Positions 35,689-42,942 of a DNA stretch of 64,000 nt are shown here, in pieces. The stretch comes from Pedobacter psychrotolerans. GTDB taxonomy: Bacteria; Bacteroidota; Bacteroidia; Sphingobacteriales; Sphingobacteriaceae. Below the pieces are notes generated by a model. The model searched no databases and was not told where the DNA came from. It worked only from the letters and a program-made list of their open reading frames with translations. How positions within the stretch are numbered: position 1 is the first letter of the stretch; each line of letters starts with the position of its first letter. The position numbers and the translations under genes are program-made. The DNA lies in contig NZ_SLWO01000003.1 of the NCBI RefSeq assembly GCF_004340665.1, positions 248,001 through 312,000 on the forward strand. The letters run 5' to 3'.

Positions 35689-35719
35689 TTTTGTAGTTAA
35701 GAAATAGTTAGTACCTTTG
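35689..35719 (+). promoter_or_regulatory. Strong Bacteroidetes-type promoter upstream of efp region
   Basis: TTTTG (35689-35693), 18-nt spacer, TACCTTTG (35712-35719). Transcription would begin near 35724, about 330 bp before the first EF-P start codon, and would read through the mini-ORF and hairpin described below. It lies in the 442-bp stretch 35611-36052 without a large gene. Confidence 0.75.
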
Positions 35720-35765
35720 CACCACCAAAAAGAGAAACAAATATTAAAATATTCTCTTCCAGGAA

Positions 35766-35831
35766 ATGATTATAATTTCTGTTTTACAGAATTCAAAATA
35801 TAGCCCTTTAAAGGCAAAGAGTTTTTCATAG
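35766..35831 (+). CDS. Possible 21-residue leader peptide
   Basis: ATG at 35766 is preceded by AGGA and opens a frame of 21 codons ending TAG at 35831: M-I-I-I-S-V-L-Q-N-S-K-Y-S-P-L-K-A-K-S-F-S. It overlaps the AAAGGCA segment (35810-35816) that can compete with the terminator stem downstream. A translated leader is plausible by position but not proven; only one Pro is present, so an EF-P-sensing polyproline stall is not evident. Confidence 0.35.
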   Translation: MIIISVLQNSKYSPLKAKSFS

Positions 35832-35855
35832 TTTAGTTTGAGGTTTAGGTTGATT

Positions 35856-35891
35856 ATGCCTTTGGAGTGGTTCCCAAAGGCATTTCTTTTA
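35856..35891 (+). terminator. Intrinsic terminator / candidate attenuator
   Basis: Ten-bp arms ATGCCTTTGG (35856-35865) and CCAAAGGCAT (35874-35883), loop of 8 nt, followed by TTTCTTTT. The left arm's TGCCTTT can instead pair with AAAGGCA at 35810-35816, giving mutually exclusive structures. With the promoter at 35689 it bounds a transcript of about 165 nt. Confidence 0.75.
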
Positions 35892-36017
35892 TATGGTGTT
35901 TTTTGGCAAAAAGACAAAACGAAGACCTGGTCATCTTAGCATAAGTTTCCAAACCAATGAACGAATGACTATCGAACCAATGAACCAGTTTTCCTTTCCA
36001 AATCAGAAACCATTTTT

Positions 36018-36025
36018 TAACTTTG
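36018..36025 (+). promoter_or_regulatory. TAnnTTTG box before first EF-P gene
   Basis: TAACTTTG, 27 bp before the start codon. No clear -33 element. It could give transcription independent of the upstream leader. Confidence 0.4.
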
Positions 36026-36052
36026 ATGTTCTTAAAAACATTTCAATATCAA

Positions 36053-36613
36053 ATGGCCAAAGCATCAGAAGTAAAAAGTGGAAACGTTTTGCGTTTTAAC
36101 GGGGAATTAGTCAGTGTAGAAGAATACATTCACCGTACGCCAGGAAATTTACGTGCATTCTATCAGGCAAGAATGAGAAACGTTAAAACTGGCAAAATTG
36201 TTGAATATCGTTTTCGCACAGATGAAGAAGTAACTATTTGTCGTGTAGAAACAAACGATTATCAATATTTATATGAAGATGGTGATTATCTGGTTGTGAT
36301 GGATAATAACACATTCGAACAATACAATATTCCTAAATTACTTTTTGGCAGTTCGATTAAGTTTTTAAAAGAGGGTATGAATGTTACCATTGCGTTCGAA
36401 AGTGATGAACCGATTGTGGCGCAGCTTCCAAACAGTGTTGAGCTTGAAATCACCTACACCGAGCCGGCAGTAAAAGGTGATACTTCTACAAGTGCACAAA
36501 AATATGCAACGCTAGAAACCGGAGCTGAAATCAGAGTGCCTTTATTCATTAATCAAGGAGATAAAGTTAAGATTGATACCAAAAGTGGTGATTATATGGA
36601 ACGGGTGAAATAA
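36053..36613 (+). CDS. Elongation factor P paralogue lacking the tip lysine
   Basis: 186 residues from the M-A-K-A-S-E start at 36053; an in-frame ATG at 36023 adds ten residues absent from the paralogue. Three EF-P domains: KOW-like about 1-60, OB about 65-125, C-terminal OB about 130-186 with the family signature T-Y-T-E-P-A-V-K-G-D-T. By hand count it shares 131 of 186 residues with the next gene. The domain I loop reads P30-G-N-L-R-A-F, so the position of the Lys that enters the ribosomal peptidyl-transferase site is N32. It may be a specialised or regulatory EF-P; it is not simply decayed, because the rest is intact. Confidence 0.9.
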   Translation: MAKASEVKSGNVLRFNGELVSVEEYIHRTPGNLRAFYQARMRNVKTGKIVEYRFRTDEEVTICRVETNDYQYLYEDGDYLVVMDNNTFEQYNIPKLLFGSSIKFLKEGMNVTIAFESDEPIVAQLPNSVELEITYTEPAVKGDTSTSAQKYATLETGAEIRVPLFINQGDKVKIDTKSGDYMERVK

Positions 36614-36679
36614 CCTTTAATGTTACTCAACCCTAAGCCTTATCCCTTAAAGCTTTATAGGTTTTAAATAAAATAATTT

Positions 36680-36687
36680 TACCTTTG
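36680..36687 (+). promoter_or_regulatory. TAnnTTTG box before second EF-P gene
   Basis: TACCTTTG, about 47 bp before the start codon; -33 element weak. Suggests the second EF-P gene has its own promoter in the 120-bp gap. Confidence 0.55.
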
Positions 36688-36733
36688 CGATCACAAAAAA
36701 CTGAAATATAAATCCAATTAAGGATCAAACAAT

Positions 36734-37294
36734 ATGGCTAAAGCATCAGAAATTAAAAACGGCAACATCCTTCGTTTAAACGGGGAATTGGTTACTGTTG
36801 ACGAATGGAATCACCGTACACCAGGTAAAGGTGGTGCATTTTACACTGGTAAATTTCGTAACATTAAATCGGGTAGAATTGTAGAGGCTCGTATGAATAC
36901 AGATGAGGCTGTAGAAATTTGCCGCGTAGAAACCAGTGATTATCAATATCTATATGAAGATGGCGATTATTTGGTAGTAATGGATAACAATACCTATGAA
37001 CAATATAATGTAGAAAAATCTTTATTTGGTTCAGCAATCAAATTCTTGAAAGAAGGCATGAGTGTGATCGTTTCAATGGAAAGTGATGAAGCCATCATGG
37101 GTCAGTTGCCAAACTTCGCTGAATTTGAAATTACATATTCAGAACCAGCAGTAAAAGGTGATACTTCTACAAACGCATTAAAAGCTGCAACACTAGAAAA
37201 TGGCGTTGAAGTAAAAGTACCTATGTTCGTGAATCAAGGTGATAAAATTAAAATTGATACACGTACAGGAGAGTATGTTGAGCGTGTAAAATAA
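36734..37294 (+). CDS. efp: Elongation factor P (canonical tip)
   Basis: 186 residues, three EF-P domains as in the preceding paralogue. The tip loop P-G-K32-G-G-A-F carries the Lys equivalent to E. coli K34. C-terminal signature T-Y-S-E-P-A-V-K-G-D-T. EF-P relieves ribosome stalling at consecutive prolines. Because it keeps the canonical loop, this copy is the likely housekeeping factor. A strong terminator follows 16 bp after the stop. Confidence 0.96.
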   Translation: MAKASEIKNGNILRLNGELVTVDEWNHRTPGKGGAFYTGKFRNIKSGRIVEARMNTDEAVEICRVETSDYQYLYEDGDYLVVMDNNTYEQYNVEKSLFGSAIKFLKEGMSVIVSMESDEAIMGQLPNFAEFEITYSEPAVKGDTSTNALKAATLENGVEVKVPMFVNQGDKIKIDTRTGEYVERVK

Positions 37295-37310
37295 TATCCA
37301 ATATAATAAC

Positions 37311-37346
37311 GAAAAGCCTCTGAAGTTAATTCTTTAGAGGCTTTTC
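37311..37346 (+). terminator. Terminator after efp
   Basis: Eleven-bp perfect stem GAAAAGCCTCT/AGAGGCTTTTC with a 14-nt loop, ending in a T-rich arm. Confidence 0.9.
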
Positions 37347-37373
37347 TATTTAGTAATCTTTAACTTTGTTATT

Positions 37374-37934
37374 ATGCTAAAAGCAGAAATCAGAAAAAAA
37401 GCTTTAAAAGATAGATTAGCAATTAGTGATGAAAAATATAAGCTACTAAACAATGGTTTATTTAATCAATTTACAACACTAGATTTTGGTAACATCAAAA
37501 CACTTCACATCTTTTTACCCATAACTGAAAAAAAAGAGCCTAATACTTTTTTGTTAATTGAATGGCTGACAGAAAACCATCCACAAATTAAGATCATCGT
37601 TCCAAAAGCTGATTTTGAAACAGCTTTGATGACCAATCATGAATATTTAGGTGAACATGATTTACAAAGAAATATTTATGATATTCTCGAACCGCAAAAG
37701 GGAACTATTCATCATGGTGAAATAGACTTGGTTTTAATTCCGCTTTTAGCTTTTGATAAAAATGGTTATCGCGTAGGTTATGGCAAAGGCTTTTATGATC
37801 GTTTTCTCGAAAATATAAATGCTCAAAAAATAGGCTTATCTTTGTTACCTGCAATTGATAAAATCGATGATGTAAATGAACATGACATCCGTTTAGATTT
37901 TTGCATTACACCAACTGATACAATCAAATTTTAA
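37374..37934 (+). CDS. 5-formyltetrahydrofolate cyclo-ligase
   Basis: 186 residues. An N-terminal R-K-K-A-L-K-like basic segment and the C-terminal hallmark L-A-F-D-K-N-G-Y-R-V-G-Y-G-K-G-F-Y-D-R-F identify the MTHFS family. It converts 5-formyl-THF to 5,10-methenyl-THF with ATP. A TAACTTTG box at 37361-37368 ends 5 nt before the ATG, so the mRNA leader is at most a few bases. Confidence 0.94.
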   Translation: MLKAEIRKKALKDRLAISDEKYKLLNNGLFNQFTTLDFGNIKTLHIFLPITEKKEPNTFLLIEWLTENHPQIKIIVPKADFETALMTNHEYLGEHDLQRNIYDILEPQKGTIHHGEIDLVLIPLLAFDKNGYRVGYGKGFYDRFLENINAQKIGLSLLPAIDKIDDVNEHDIRLDFCITPTDTIKF

Positions 37935-37945
37935 GCTGAATCATC

Positions 37946-38104
37946 ATGCCACAGGAAATCGTGATCAAAACCGAAAAACAATACGAAGACAATATGGTTG
38001 CGGTATTTGAACTGCAGGAAAAAGAAGAATTAACAGCGGATGATTTAAAGCAAATTGAGCTGATGTTAAAAGCAGGTGAAAAATACGAGGCAGAACATTT
38101 ATAA
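37946..38104 (+). CDS. Small acidic protein, 52 residues, unknown
   Basis: ATG at 37946 to TAA at 38104, starting 11 bp after the cyclo-ligase stop, so probably in the same transcript. The product begins M-P-Q-E-I-V-I-K-T-E and is highly charged, with a likely amphipathic helix E-L-T-A-D-D-L-K-Q-I-E-L-M-L-K-A-G. No Cys, membrane segment or signal peptide. Codon use resembles the neighbours. Family not recognised. Confidence 0.55.
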   Translation: MPQEIVIKTEKQYEDNMVAVFELQEKEELTADDLKQIELMLKAGEKYEAEHL

Positions 38105-38147
38105 TCCATTGTAATAATAAGCCCCTGCTTTAGCTAGACTATTTAAA

Positions 38148-38915
38148 TCAGTCGATTTCCAGCAAAACCGGACAATGATCAGAGTGAATCGCATCGGGTA
38201 AGATCCTCACATTTTTCAATCTGCTTTCCATTTGTCTGGTAACCAGATGATAATCAATCCGCCAACCCAGGTTCTTCCCTCTCGAACCAGCCCTATAACT
38301 CCACCAGGTATAATGATGCGGATCCTGATTGAAATAACGAAATGTATCGATAAAACCGTTATCTAAAAACAGTTGCATCCATTTACGTTCTTCGGGCAAA
38401 AATCCAGATGAGTTAGCATTTGATTTGGGATTGTGAATATCAATTGACGTATGACAAATATTATAATCTCCACTTACAATTAAATTAGGGATTTCCTGGC
38501 GAAGCGTTCCAATATACGCATCAAAAAATCGCATAAATTCGTATTTCTTAACCTGCCGCTCATCTCCACTCGAGCCTGATGGCATGTACAAACTCATTAA
38601 TGAAAAGTCATCAAAATCAGCTCGCAAAATTCTGCCTTCCTGATCAATCCATTCTTCTCCACAGCCAAAAACAACCCTATTTGGTTCGATTTTAGTAAGA
38701 ATAGCTACACCACTATAGCCCTTCTTTTGTGCCGGAAACCAAAAATGGTGATACCCTAACTGCTCTATTAAAGCAATAATTTCTGTTATTTGTTCTGGCA
38801 AAGCTTTTACCTCCTGCAAACAGACCATATCTGCATTTGTAGCTTGCAGCCAGCCAAAAAAGTTTTTGGTGCTTGCGGCACGAATACCGTTTACATTATA
38901 GGAGATGATTTTCAT
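38148..38915 (-). CDS. xth: Exodeoxyribonuclease III (AP endonuclease)
   Basis: 255 residues, endonuclease/exonuclease/phosphatase fold. Motifs: Y-N-V-N-G-I-R-A-A at the start, C-L-Q-E-V-K with the metal Glu, S-G-D-Y-N-I-C-H, W-R-I-D-Y-H-L and final S-D-H-C-P-V. It repairs abasic sites. It converges with the 52-residue gene; a terminator between them is not obvious. Confidence 0.95.
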   Translation of the reverse strand: MKIISYNVNGIRAASTKNFFGWLQATNADMVCLQEVKALPEQITEIIALIEQLGYHHFWFPAQKKGYSGVAILTKIEPNRVVFGCGEEWIDQEGRILRADFDDFSLMSLYMPSGSSGDERQVKKYEFMRFFDAYIGTLRQEIPNLIVSGDYNICHTSIDIHNPKSNANSSGFLPEERKWMQLFLDNGFIDTFRYFNQDPHHYTWWSYRAGSRGKNLGWRIDYHLVTRQMESRLKNVRILPDAIHSDHCPVLLEID

Positions 38916-39013
38916 TTATTAGGCTCATTTGTGGTGGTAAATTTAGGATTATTAAACGCACTACGGGATATGCTCTTTCCATTTTAAGAAAATTTCAGCC
39001 ATCTGAAAACATT

Positions 39014-39448
39014 TTATTTTTCTGAAAGTCCATGAAGATTCAAAAAACCATCATATTCATCTTGAAAATTTTTCTTTCTATGGTGTTCCTTTTGATTTTT
39101 AATATATTGATAAACCCGCTCCATTACTGATTCACTAATAGAAAATGAGGCATAACCAGTTTGCCAGGAGAAATTATCAAGAATTAATTTTTCCTGATTT
39201 ACATAATGTGAAGAACTCCCCTTAACTTGTTTGATAACCTCGGCAATAGATTTATTGGGGCATAATAGAAAAAGACAATGAATATGGTCAGGCATTCCAT
39301 TTATTATCCGAACGACACAACCTAGATCTTTAAATTGATTATAGATAAATTCATAGACCTTGCGTTCAATCTGATGCGATATATAATGATTTCTATTTTT
39401 TGTAGCCCAAATCGCATGTATCCAAATCTTATTATACGAATGAGACAT
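39014..39448 (-). CDS. REP-associated tyrosine (Y1) transposase
   Basis: 144 residues, IS200/IS605-type Y1 HUH transposase. The metal motif is D-H-I-H (in G-M-P-D-H-I-H-C-L-F) and the likely catalytic Tyr lies in the C-terminal helix V-Y-Q-Y-I-K-N-Q. There is no TnpB partner and no IS ends, but three REP-like hairpins lie 120-270 bp upstream of its start. This is the arrangement of single-copy RAYT proteins. The reading frame is intact. Confidence 0.87.
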   Translation of the reverse strand: MSHSYNKIWIHAIWATKNRNHYISHQIERKVYEFIYNQFKDLGCVVRIINGMPDHIHCLFLLCPNKSIAEVIKQVKGSSSHYVNQEKLILDNFSWQTGYASFSISESVMERVYQYIKNQKEHHRKKNFQDEYDGFLNLHGLSEK

Positions 39449-39567
39449 AACTTGATTGTTTAATTAAATCACTTTATGAATCTACATTTTTTCGATTAAA
39501 TATTTATAACAATTAAAATCATGAAAAATATTGCAAATTACGGGCTTCAAAATTTCTAATTTTTTAA

Positions 39568-39585
39568 CCATGATTGAAATCATGG
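39568..39585. repeat. REP-like hairpin 1
   Basis: CCATGATTGAAATCATGG, 7-bp stem with TGAA loop, followed by GCTAATGGAATAT. Confidence 0.8.
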
Positions 39586-39623
39586 GCTAATGGAATATCA
39601 TTTGCATAACCATATATCTATCT

Positions 39624-39641
39624 CCATGATTGAAATCATGG
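39624..39641. repeat. REP-like hairpin 2
   Basis: Identical 18 bases to hairpin 1, again followed by GCTA. Confidence 0.8.
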
Positions 39642-39697
39642 GCTATATTTTTAATATTCAAGACTAATGGAATATTAATTCACATCCAATTGCACAA

Positions 39698-39717
39698 CCC
39701 ACGATTAAAATCGTGGG
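39698..39717. repeat. REP-like hairpin 3
   Basis: CCCACGATTAAAATCGTGGG, 8-bp stem with TAAA loop. It shows compensatory A-T to G-C changes relative to hairpins 1 and 2, and directly abuts the end of the cyclophilin gene, where it may also act as a 3' mRNA structure. Confidence 0.8.
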
Positions 39718-39721
39718 AAAC

Positions 39722-40432
39722 TCAAACCTTAATTTCGATTTGCTCCAACCGCTTTTCCAGCTTCCTTACCGCTCTTCTTTTCAAAACCGTAATATCCATT
39801 TTCACATCCTGCTTAGGTCGGTCGTTTTTATCTGTTTCCATAGCAGCAATTTTATCAACCATATCTAAACCCACTACAATTTCGCCATAAACTGTATAAT
39901 TTCTATCCAGATGTGGCACACCTCCAATGGTTTTATAAATCTGTCTTTGCCATTCGGGAATTTTGAATTTCAAGCGCTTTTCCTCCAGGGCATTCAACTG
40001 CTCATCTGTAAAAACTTTTCCCTGCACTAAATAAAACTGGCTACCACTAGATGCCTTGGATGGATTGATAACATCTCCTTCCCTTGCCGCAGCCAATACA
40101 CCTTTTTTATGAAACAAGCTATCTCTAAATTCTGCAGGGATAGTGTACTTAGGCCCACCTTCGCCCAATAAAGAATCAGGCATGGCATTTCTGGAATCAG
40201 GATCACCGCCTTGGATCATAAAAGATTTAATCACCCGATGAAACAATACCCCATTATAATAACCCTTTTTAGCCAACTTTAAAAAGTTATCTCTATGCAA
40301 TGGGGTTTCATTATATAATTTAATAACGCATTCTCCAAACTCGGTTTTAATCCGGACGTATTGATTTTTGGGTTTTGCTGCAAAAGCAGAAAGCATTGAA
40401 AATGTACAGATGAACAATAAAAATTTCTTCAT
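39722..40432 (-). CDS. Secreted cyclophilin-type peptidylprolyl isomerase
   Basis: 236 residues with signal peptide (cleavage near S-A-F-A-A). Cyclophilin core: F-H-R-V-I-K-S-F-M-I-Q-G-G-D-P (catalytic Arg), G-S-Q-F-Y-L-V-Q-G and V-Y-G-E-I-V-V-G. An insertion of about 40 residues in the middle (L-E-E-K-R-L-K-F-K-I-P-E-W-Q) is seen in Bacteroidetes periplasmic cyclophilins. Catalyses prolyl cis-trans isomerisation, likely in periplasmic folding. Confidence 0.92.
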   Translation of the reverse strand: MKKFLLFICTFSMLSAFAAKPKNQYVRIKTEFGECVIKLYNETPLHRDNFLKLAKKGYYNGVLFHRVIKSFMIQGGDPDSRNAMPDSLLGEGGPKYTIPAEFRDSLFHKKGVLAAAREGDVINPSKASSGSQFYLVQGKVFTDEQLNALEEKRLKFKIPEWQRQIYKTIGGVPHLDRNYTVYGEIVVGLDMVDKIAAMETDKNDRPKQDVKMDITVLKRRAVRKLEKRLEQIEIKV

Positions 40433-40526
40433 TTAAATGGTGTTTGAGGCTAAATTAAGCTAAAAAATGAAATTCAATAAATAATGGGGTTTATTATTCG
40501 GTTTTTTTTAACATACATTTGTATTA

Positions 40527-40931
40527 ATGAAGTTAAAACAAAAAATAGCACTTTCTTTGGCCGTATTCTATGCGGTTAGTGTTATGGGTTTGGCTTTAAG
40601 CTTGCATTTCTGCGGCGGTAAATTAGAGAACGTAAAACTGTTCAGCAATGAGATTTCTTGTAAATTCTGTAAGGATATCCCTGCTGAAAAGAAAAAAGAT
40701 AATGGTTGCTGTAAAAACACACAGGTAACTGTTAAGGTTAAGGATAGTCATCAAACTGAGGCACAAATACAAATGCCGAAGTTATTTGCTATTCAACTTT
40801 TTCTTCATCCACCAGTTTTAGAGTTCCTATCGAATATCAGTCCAAAGTTTTATAGCAAAATCTCCAATAAAGCTCCCCCACTTTCATCAAGGGTAGCTTT
40901 GCATGTTTTCAATTGTATTTTTAGGAATTAG
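40527..40931 (+). CDS. Cys-rich small exported protein (HYC_CC_PP-like)
   Basis: 134 residues. The N-terminal hydrophobic segment ends L-H-F-C-G-G. Then come S-C-K-F-C, a lysine-rich stretch with G-C-C-K-N, and a C-terminal A-P-P-L-S-S and F-N-C-I-F-R-N end. This H-F-C / C-C / P-P pattern matches a Bacteroidetes family found with metal-transport genes. The Cys pairs suggest metal binding (inference). A TACATTTG box at 40514-40521 ends 5 bp before the ATG. First gene of the copper block. Confidence 0.68.
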   Translation: MKLKQKIALSLAVFYAVSVMGLALSLHFCGGKLENVKLFSNEISCKFCKDIPAEKKKDNGCCKNTQVTVKVKDSHQTEAQIQMPKLFAIQLFLHPPVLEFLSNISPKFYSKISNKAPPLSSRVALHVFNCIFRN

Positions 40932-41017
40932 GATTAATCGTTTAGCCTATTAATGTTAGCAATAGCATTTTAACAGGCTCAATGTTACATTTTCTTAAAT
41001 TCTAATTCAAAAAAATC

Positions 41018-41554
41018 ATGAAAACGATTAAATTATTTAGCATCATTATGCTTCTTTTCGCCGTAAATGTTTCGGCACAACAAATATCAACTGCAGATTT
41101 ACAGGTAACAGGTTTAACCTGTTCCATGTGTTCTAATGCCACACAAAAATCTTTAGAAACATTAAGCTTCATCACGTCAGTAAAACCTGATTTAAATAAA
41201 AATATCTTTGTACTTACTTTTAAAAAAGGTGCTGATATCAACTTGGATATGGTGCGTAAAAAAGTGCAGGATGCTGGCTTTTCTGTAGGTGGCTTAACTG
41301 CAGATTTTACCTTTAACCAAGTTAAGATAGACGATAAAGGTCAGGCCATTGTAGACGGAAATGTTTATCGTTTCGTAAATGCAAAAAGCAAAACCCTAAA
41401 TGGAACGGTAAAGGCATCAATTGTAGATAAGAATTTTATTTCTGGTTCTGCATTTAAAAAGCAAGCCAATGCAGTATCATCTGATGCTTATGCAAGTGGA
41501 ACAGCTGTTGTAAACGGAAAGAAAACGCGTGTTTATCACCTTATTCTTTCCTAA
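41018..41554 (+). CDS. Secreted HMA-domain metal-binding protein
   Basis: 178 residues, signal peptide ending V-S-A-Q. HMA ferredoxin-like domain over about 24-95 with metal site G-L-T-C-S-M-C, then an unassigned beta-rich C-terminal domain of about 80 residues. It is a periplasmic, Atx1-like domain rather than a cytoplasmic chaperone. The next gene begins directly after its stop codon. Confidence 0.82.
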   Translation: MKTIKLFSIIMLLFAVNVSAQQISTADLQVTGLTCSMCSNATQKSLETLSFITSVKPDLNKNIFVLTFKKGADINLDMVRKKVQDAGFSVGGLTADFTFNQVKIDDKGQAIVDGNVYRFVNAKSKTLNGTVKASIVDKNFISGSAFKKQANAVSSDAYASGTAVVNGKKTRVYHLILS

Positions 41555-42367
41555 ATGAGACGACTGATTATTATGGTGCTGGTCGTCATCAGCACGATGC
41601 AATTTGCTTTTAGTCAGGAATTATATGTGTTCACAGAGCCTGCAAGTAATATGCCTACCAAATCTATTGGTGTTCGTTTAACCAACGAGGGTATGTTTAA
41701 TAATCCGGGTTTTGTGAGCAGGACAATTCCAGAAGTAATGTTTGGCTTTAATAAAAACCTGATGGCGCATGCGCAGGCTTTTCTTTCTGATATGGATGGA
41801 AAGTATCGTTTAGAAGGTGGCAGTTTATATGCGAAGTACCGCTTTCTTTCTATTGATGAAGCACATAGTCATTTCAGGGCTGCTGCCTTCGGAAGAATCA
41901 GCACCAGTAAACGGCCAACCTACACCAGAGATATTAATTTAGAAGGCGATAACAGTGGCGCCCAGGGTGGTTTCGTGTTTACGCAGTTGTTACACAAATT
42001 AGCCCTATCCGCAACATTAGGTTATGCTCATGCTTTTAAAGATAGCGACAAACAAATTACGGGAATGCCGAGACCAAATAATATGCTTTCATATAGTTTA
42101 TCATCTGGTTACCTGGTTTTACCTTTCGTTTATAAAAACTATAAGGAACCTAATTTCAACGTATACTTTGAAATGTTGGGTAAAACGGACCCAAGCTCTG
42201 GTCAAAGCTATTTAGATTTAGCTCCAGCTATTCAGGTAATTCTAAATAGTACCACCAGAATTGATTTGGGCTACCGTTTTCAAGCTGCAGGAAATATGAC
42301 TGACCGTTATACCAAAAACATGTATCTGGTAAGGGCAGAGTTTAACTTTTTTAACGTTTTAAAATAA
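41555..42367 (+). CDS. Outer-membrane beta-barrel protein of the metal block
   Basis: 270 residues, signal peptide ending A-F-S-Q. The mature part is a series of alternating amphipathic strands rich in aromatic residues, ending with an aromatic C-terminal strand (Y-L-V-R-A-E-F-N-F-F), as expected of an outer-membrane barrel. No TonB box, plug domain or enzyme motif is seen. Zero-base gap from the HMA gene suggests joint function, perhaps metal passage across or sensing at the outer membrane (inference). Confidence 0.65.
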   Translation: MRRLIIMVLVVISTMQFAFSQELYVFTEPASNMPTKSIGVRLTNEGMFNNPGFVSRTIPEVMFGFNKNLMAHAQAFLSDMDGKYRLEGGSLYAKYRFLSIDEAHSHFRAAAFGRISTSKRPTYTRDINLEGDNSGAQGGFVFTQLLHKLALSATLGYAHAFKDSDKQITGMPRPNNMLSYSLSSGYLVLPFVYKNYKEPNFNVYFEMLGKTDPSSGQSYLDLAPAIQVILNSTTRIDLGYRFQAAGNMTDRYTKNMYLVRAEFNFFNVLK

Positions 42368-42438
42368 AATTCACGATGAATCTTGACGGTGTTTAGCACT
42401 CGCATAAAATTCATTATCACTACATAATATAAATCACA

Positions 42439-42942
42439 ATGAAAAAAACTATAATCCTAATGGCCATCATTGCCATAGCAACAACTAAACTAACCTTTGC
42501 ACAAAGCAAAACAGATGTAGCTTTTAACCAATTATTAACAGCTTATTACGATGTAAAAAATGCTTTAGCAACTGATAAAAAAGACACGGCGACAGAAAAA
42601 GCCAAAGTTTTATTAACTAAGGTTGATGCCATTCCACACAAAGATTTACCCGCAGCACAACATGCACTTTGGATAGAACAAGCTAAAATTATCAAAGCAA
42701 AAGCGAGCGAATTAGCCGTTGCCAAAGACATTAAGTTACAGAGAAAATCTTTTGAAAGCCTCTCATCTGCCATGATTAAGACCATTAGAACGATCGGGTT
42801 TAATAATGCTACGGTTTATGTTCAGCATTGCCCGATGGCAAAAGCCAGTTGGTTAAATGAAAAAGAGAACATTGAGAATCCATATTATGGTAGTATGATG
42901 TTTGATTGCGGAGACATTTCTGAAACCATAAAACCCAAATAA
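42439..42942 (+). CDS. DUF3347 periplasmic protein
   Basis: 167 residues with a signal peptide ending T-F-A-Q. Helical body, then C-terminal V-Q-H-C-P-M-A and N-P-Y-Y-G-S-M-M-F-D-C-G. These Cys, His and Met residues are typical copper ligands, and the segment also occurs at the end of some CusB-type adaptors. Its stop overlaps the start of the HMA-AraC regulator by one base (TAATG). Confidence 0.82.
   Translation: MKKTIILMAIIAIATTKLTFAQSKTDVAFNQLLTAYYDVKNALATDKKDTATEKAKVLLTKVDAIPHKDLPAAQHALWIEQAKIIKAKASELAVAKDIKLQRKSFESLSSAMIKTIRTIGFNNATVYVQHCPMAKASWLNEKENIENPYYGSMMFDCGDISETIKPK

Noticed and set aside
35724..35891. 6S RNA or SRP RNA
   Set aside because: The two ends do not pair as in 6S RNA, and the conserved SRP tetraloop region is not seen; left as an unclassified leader or small RNA.
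39014..39448. Complete IS200/IS605 insertion sequence
   Set aside because: No TnpB, no duplicated ends, and the flanking hairpins have REP rather than IS-end form.
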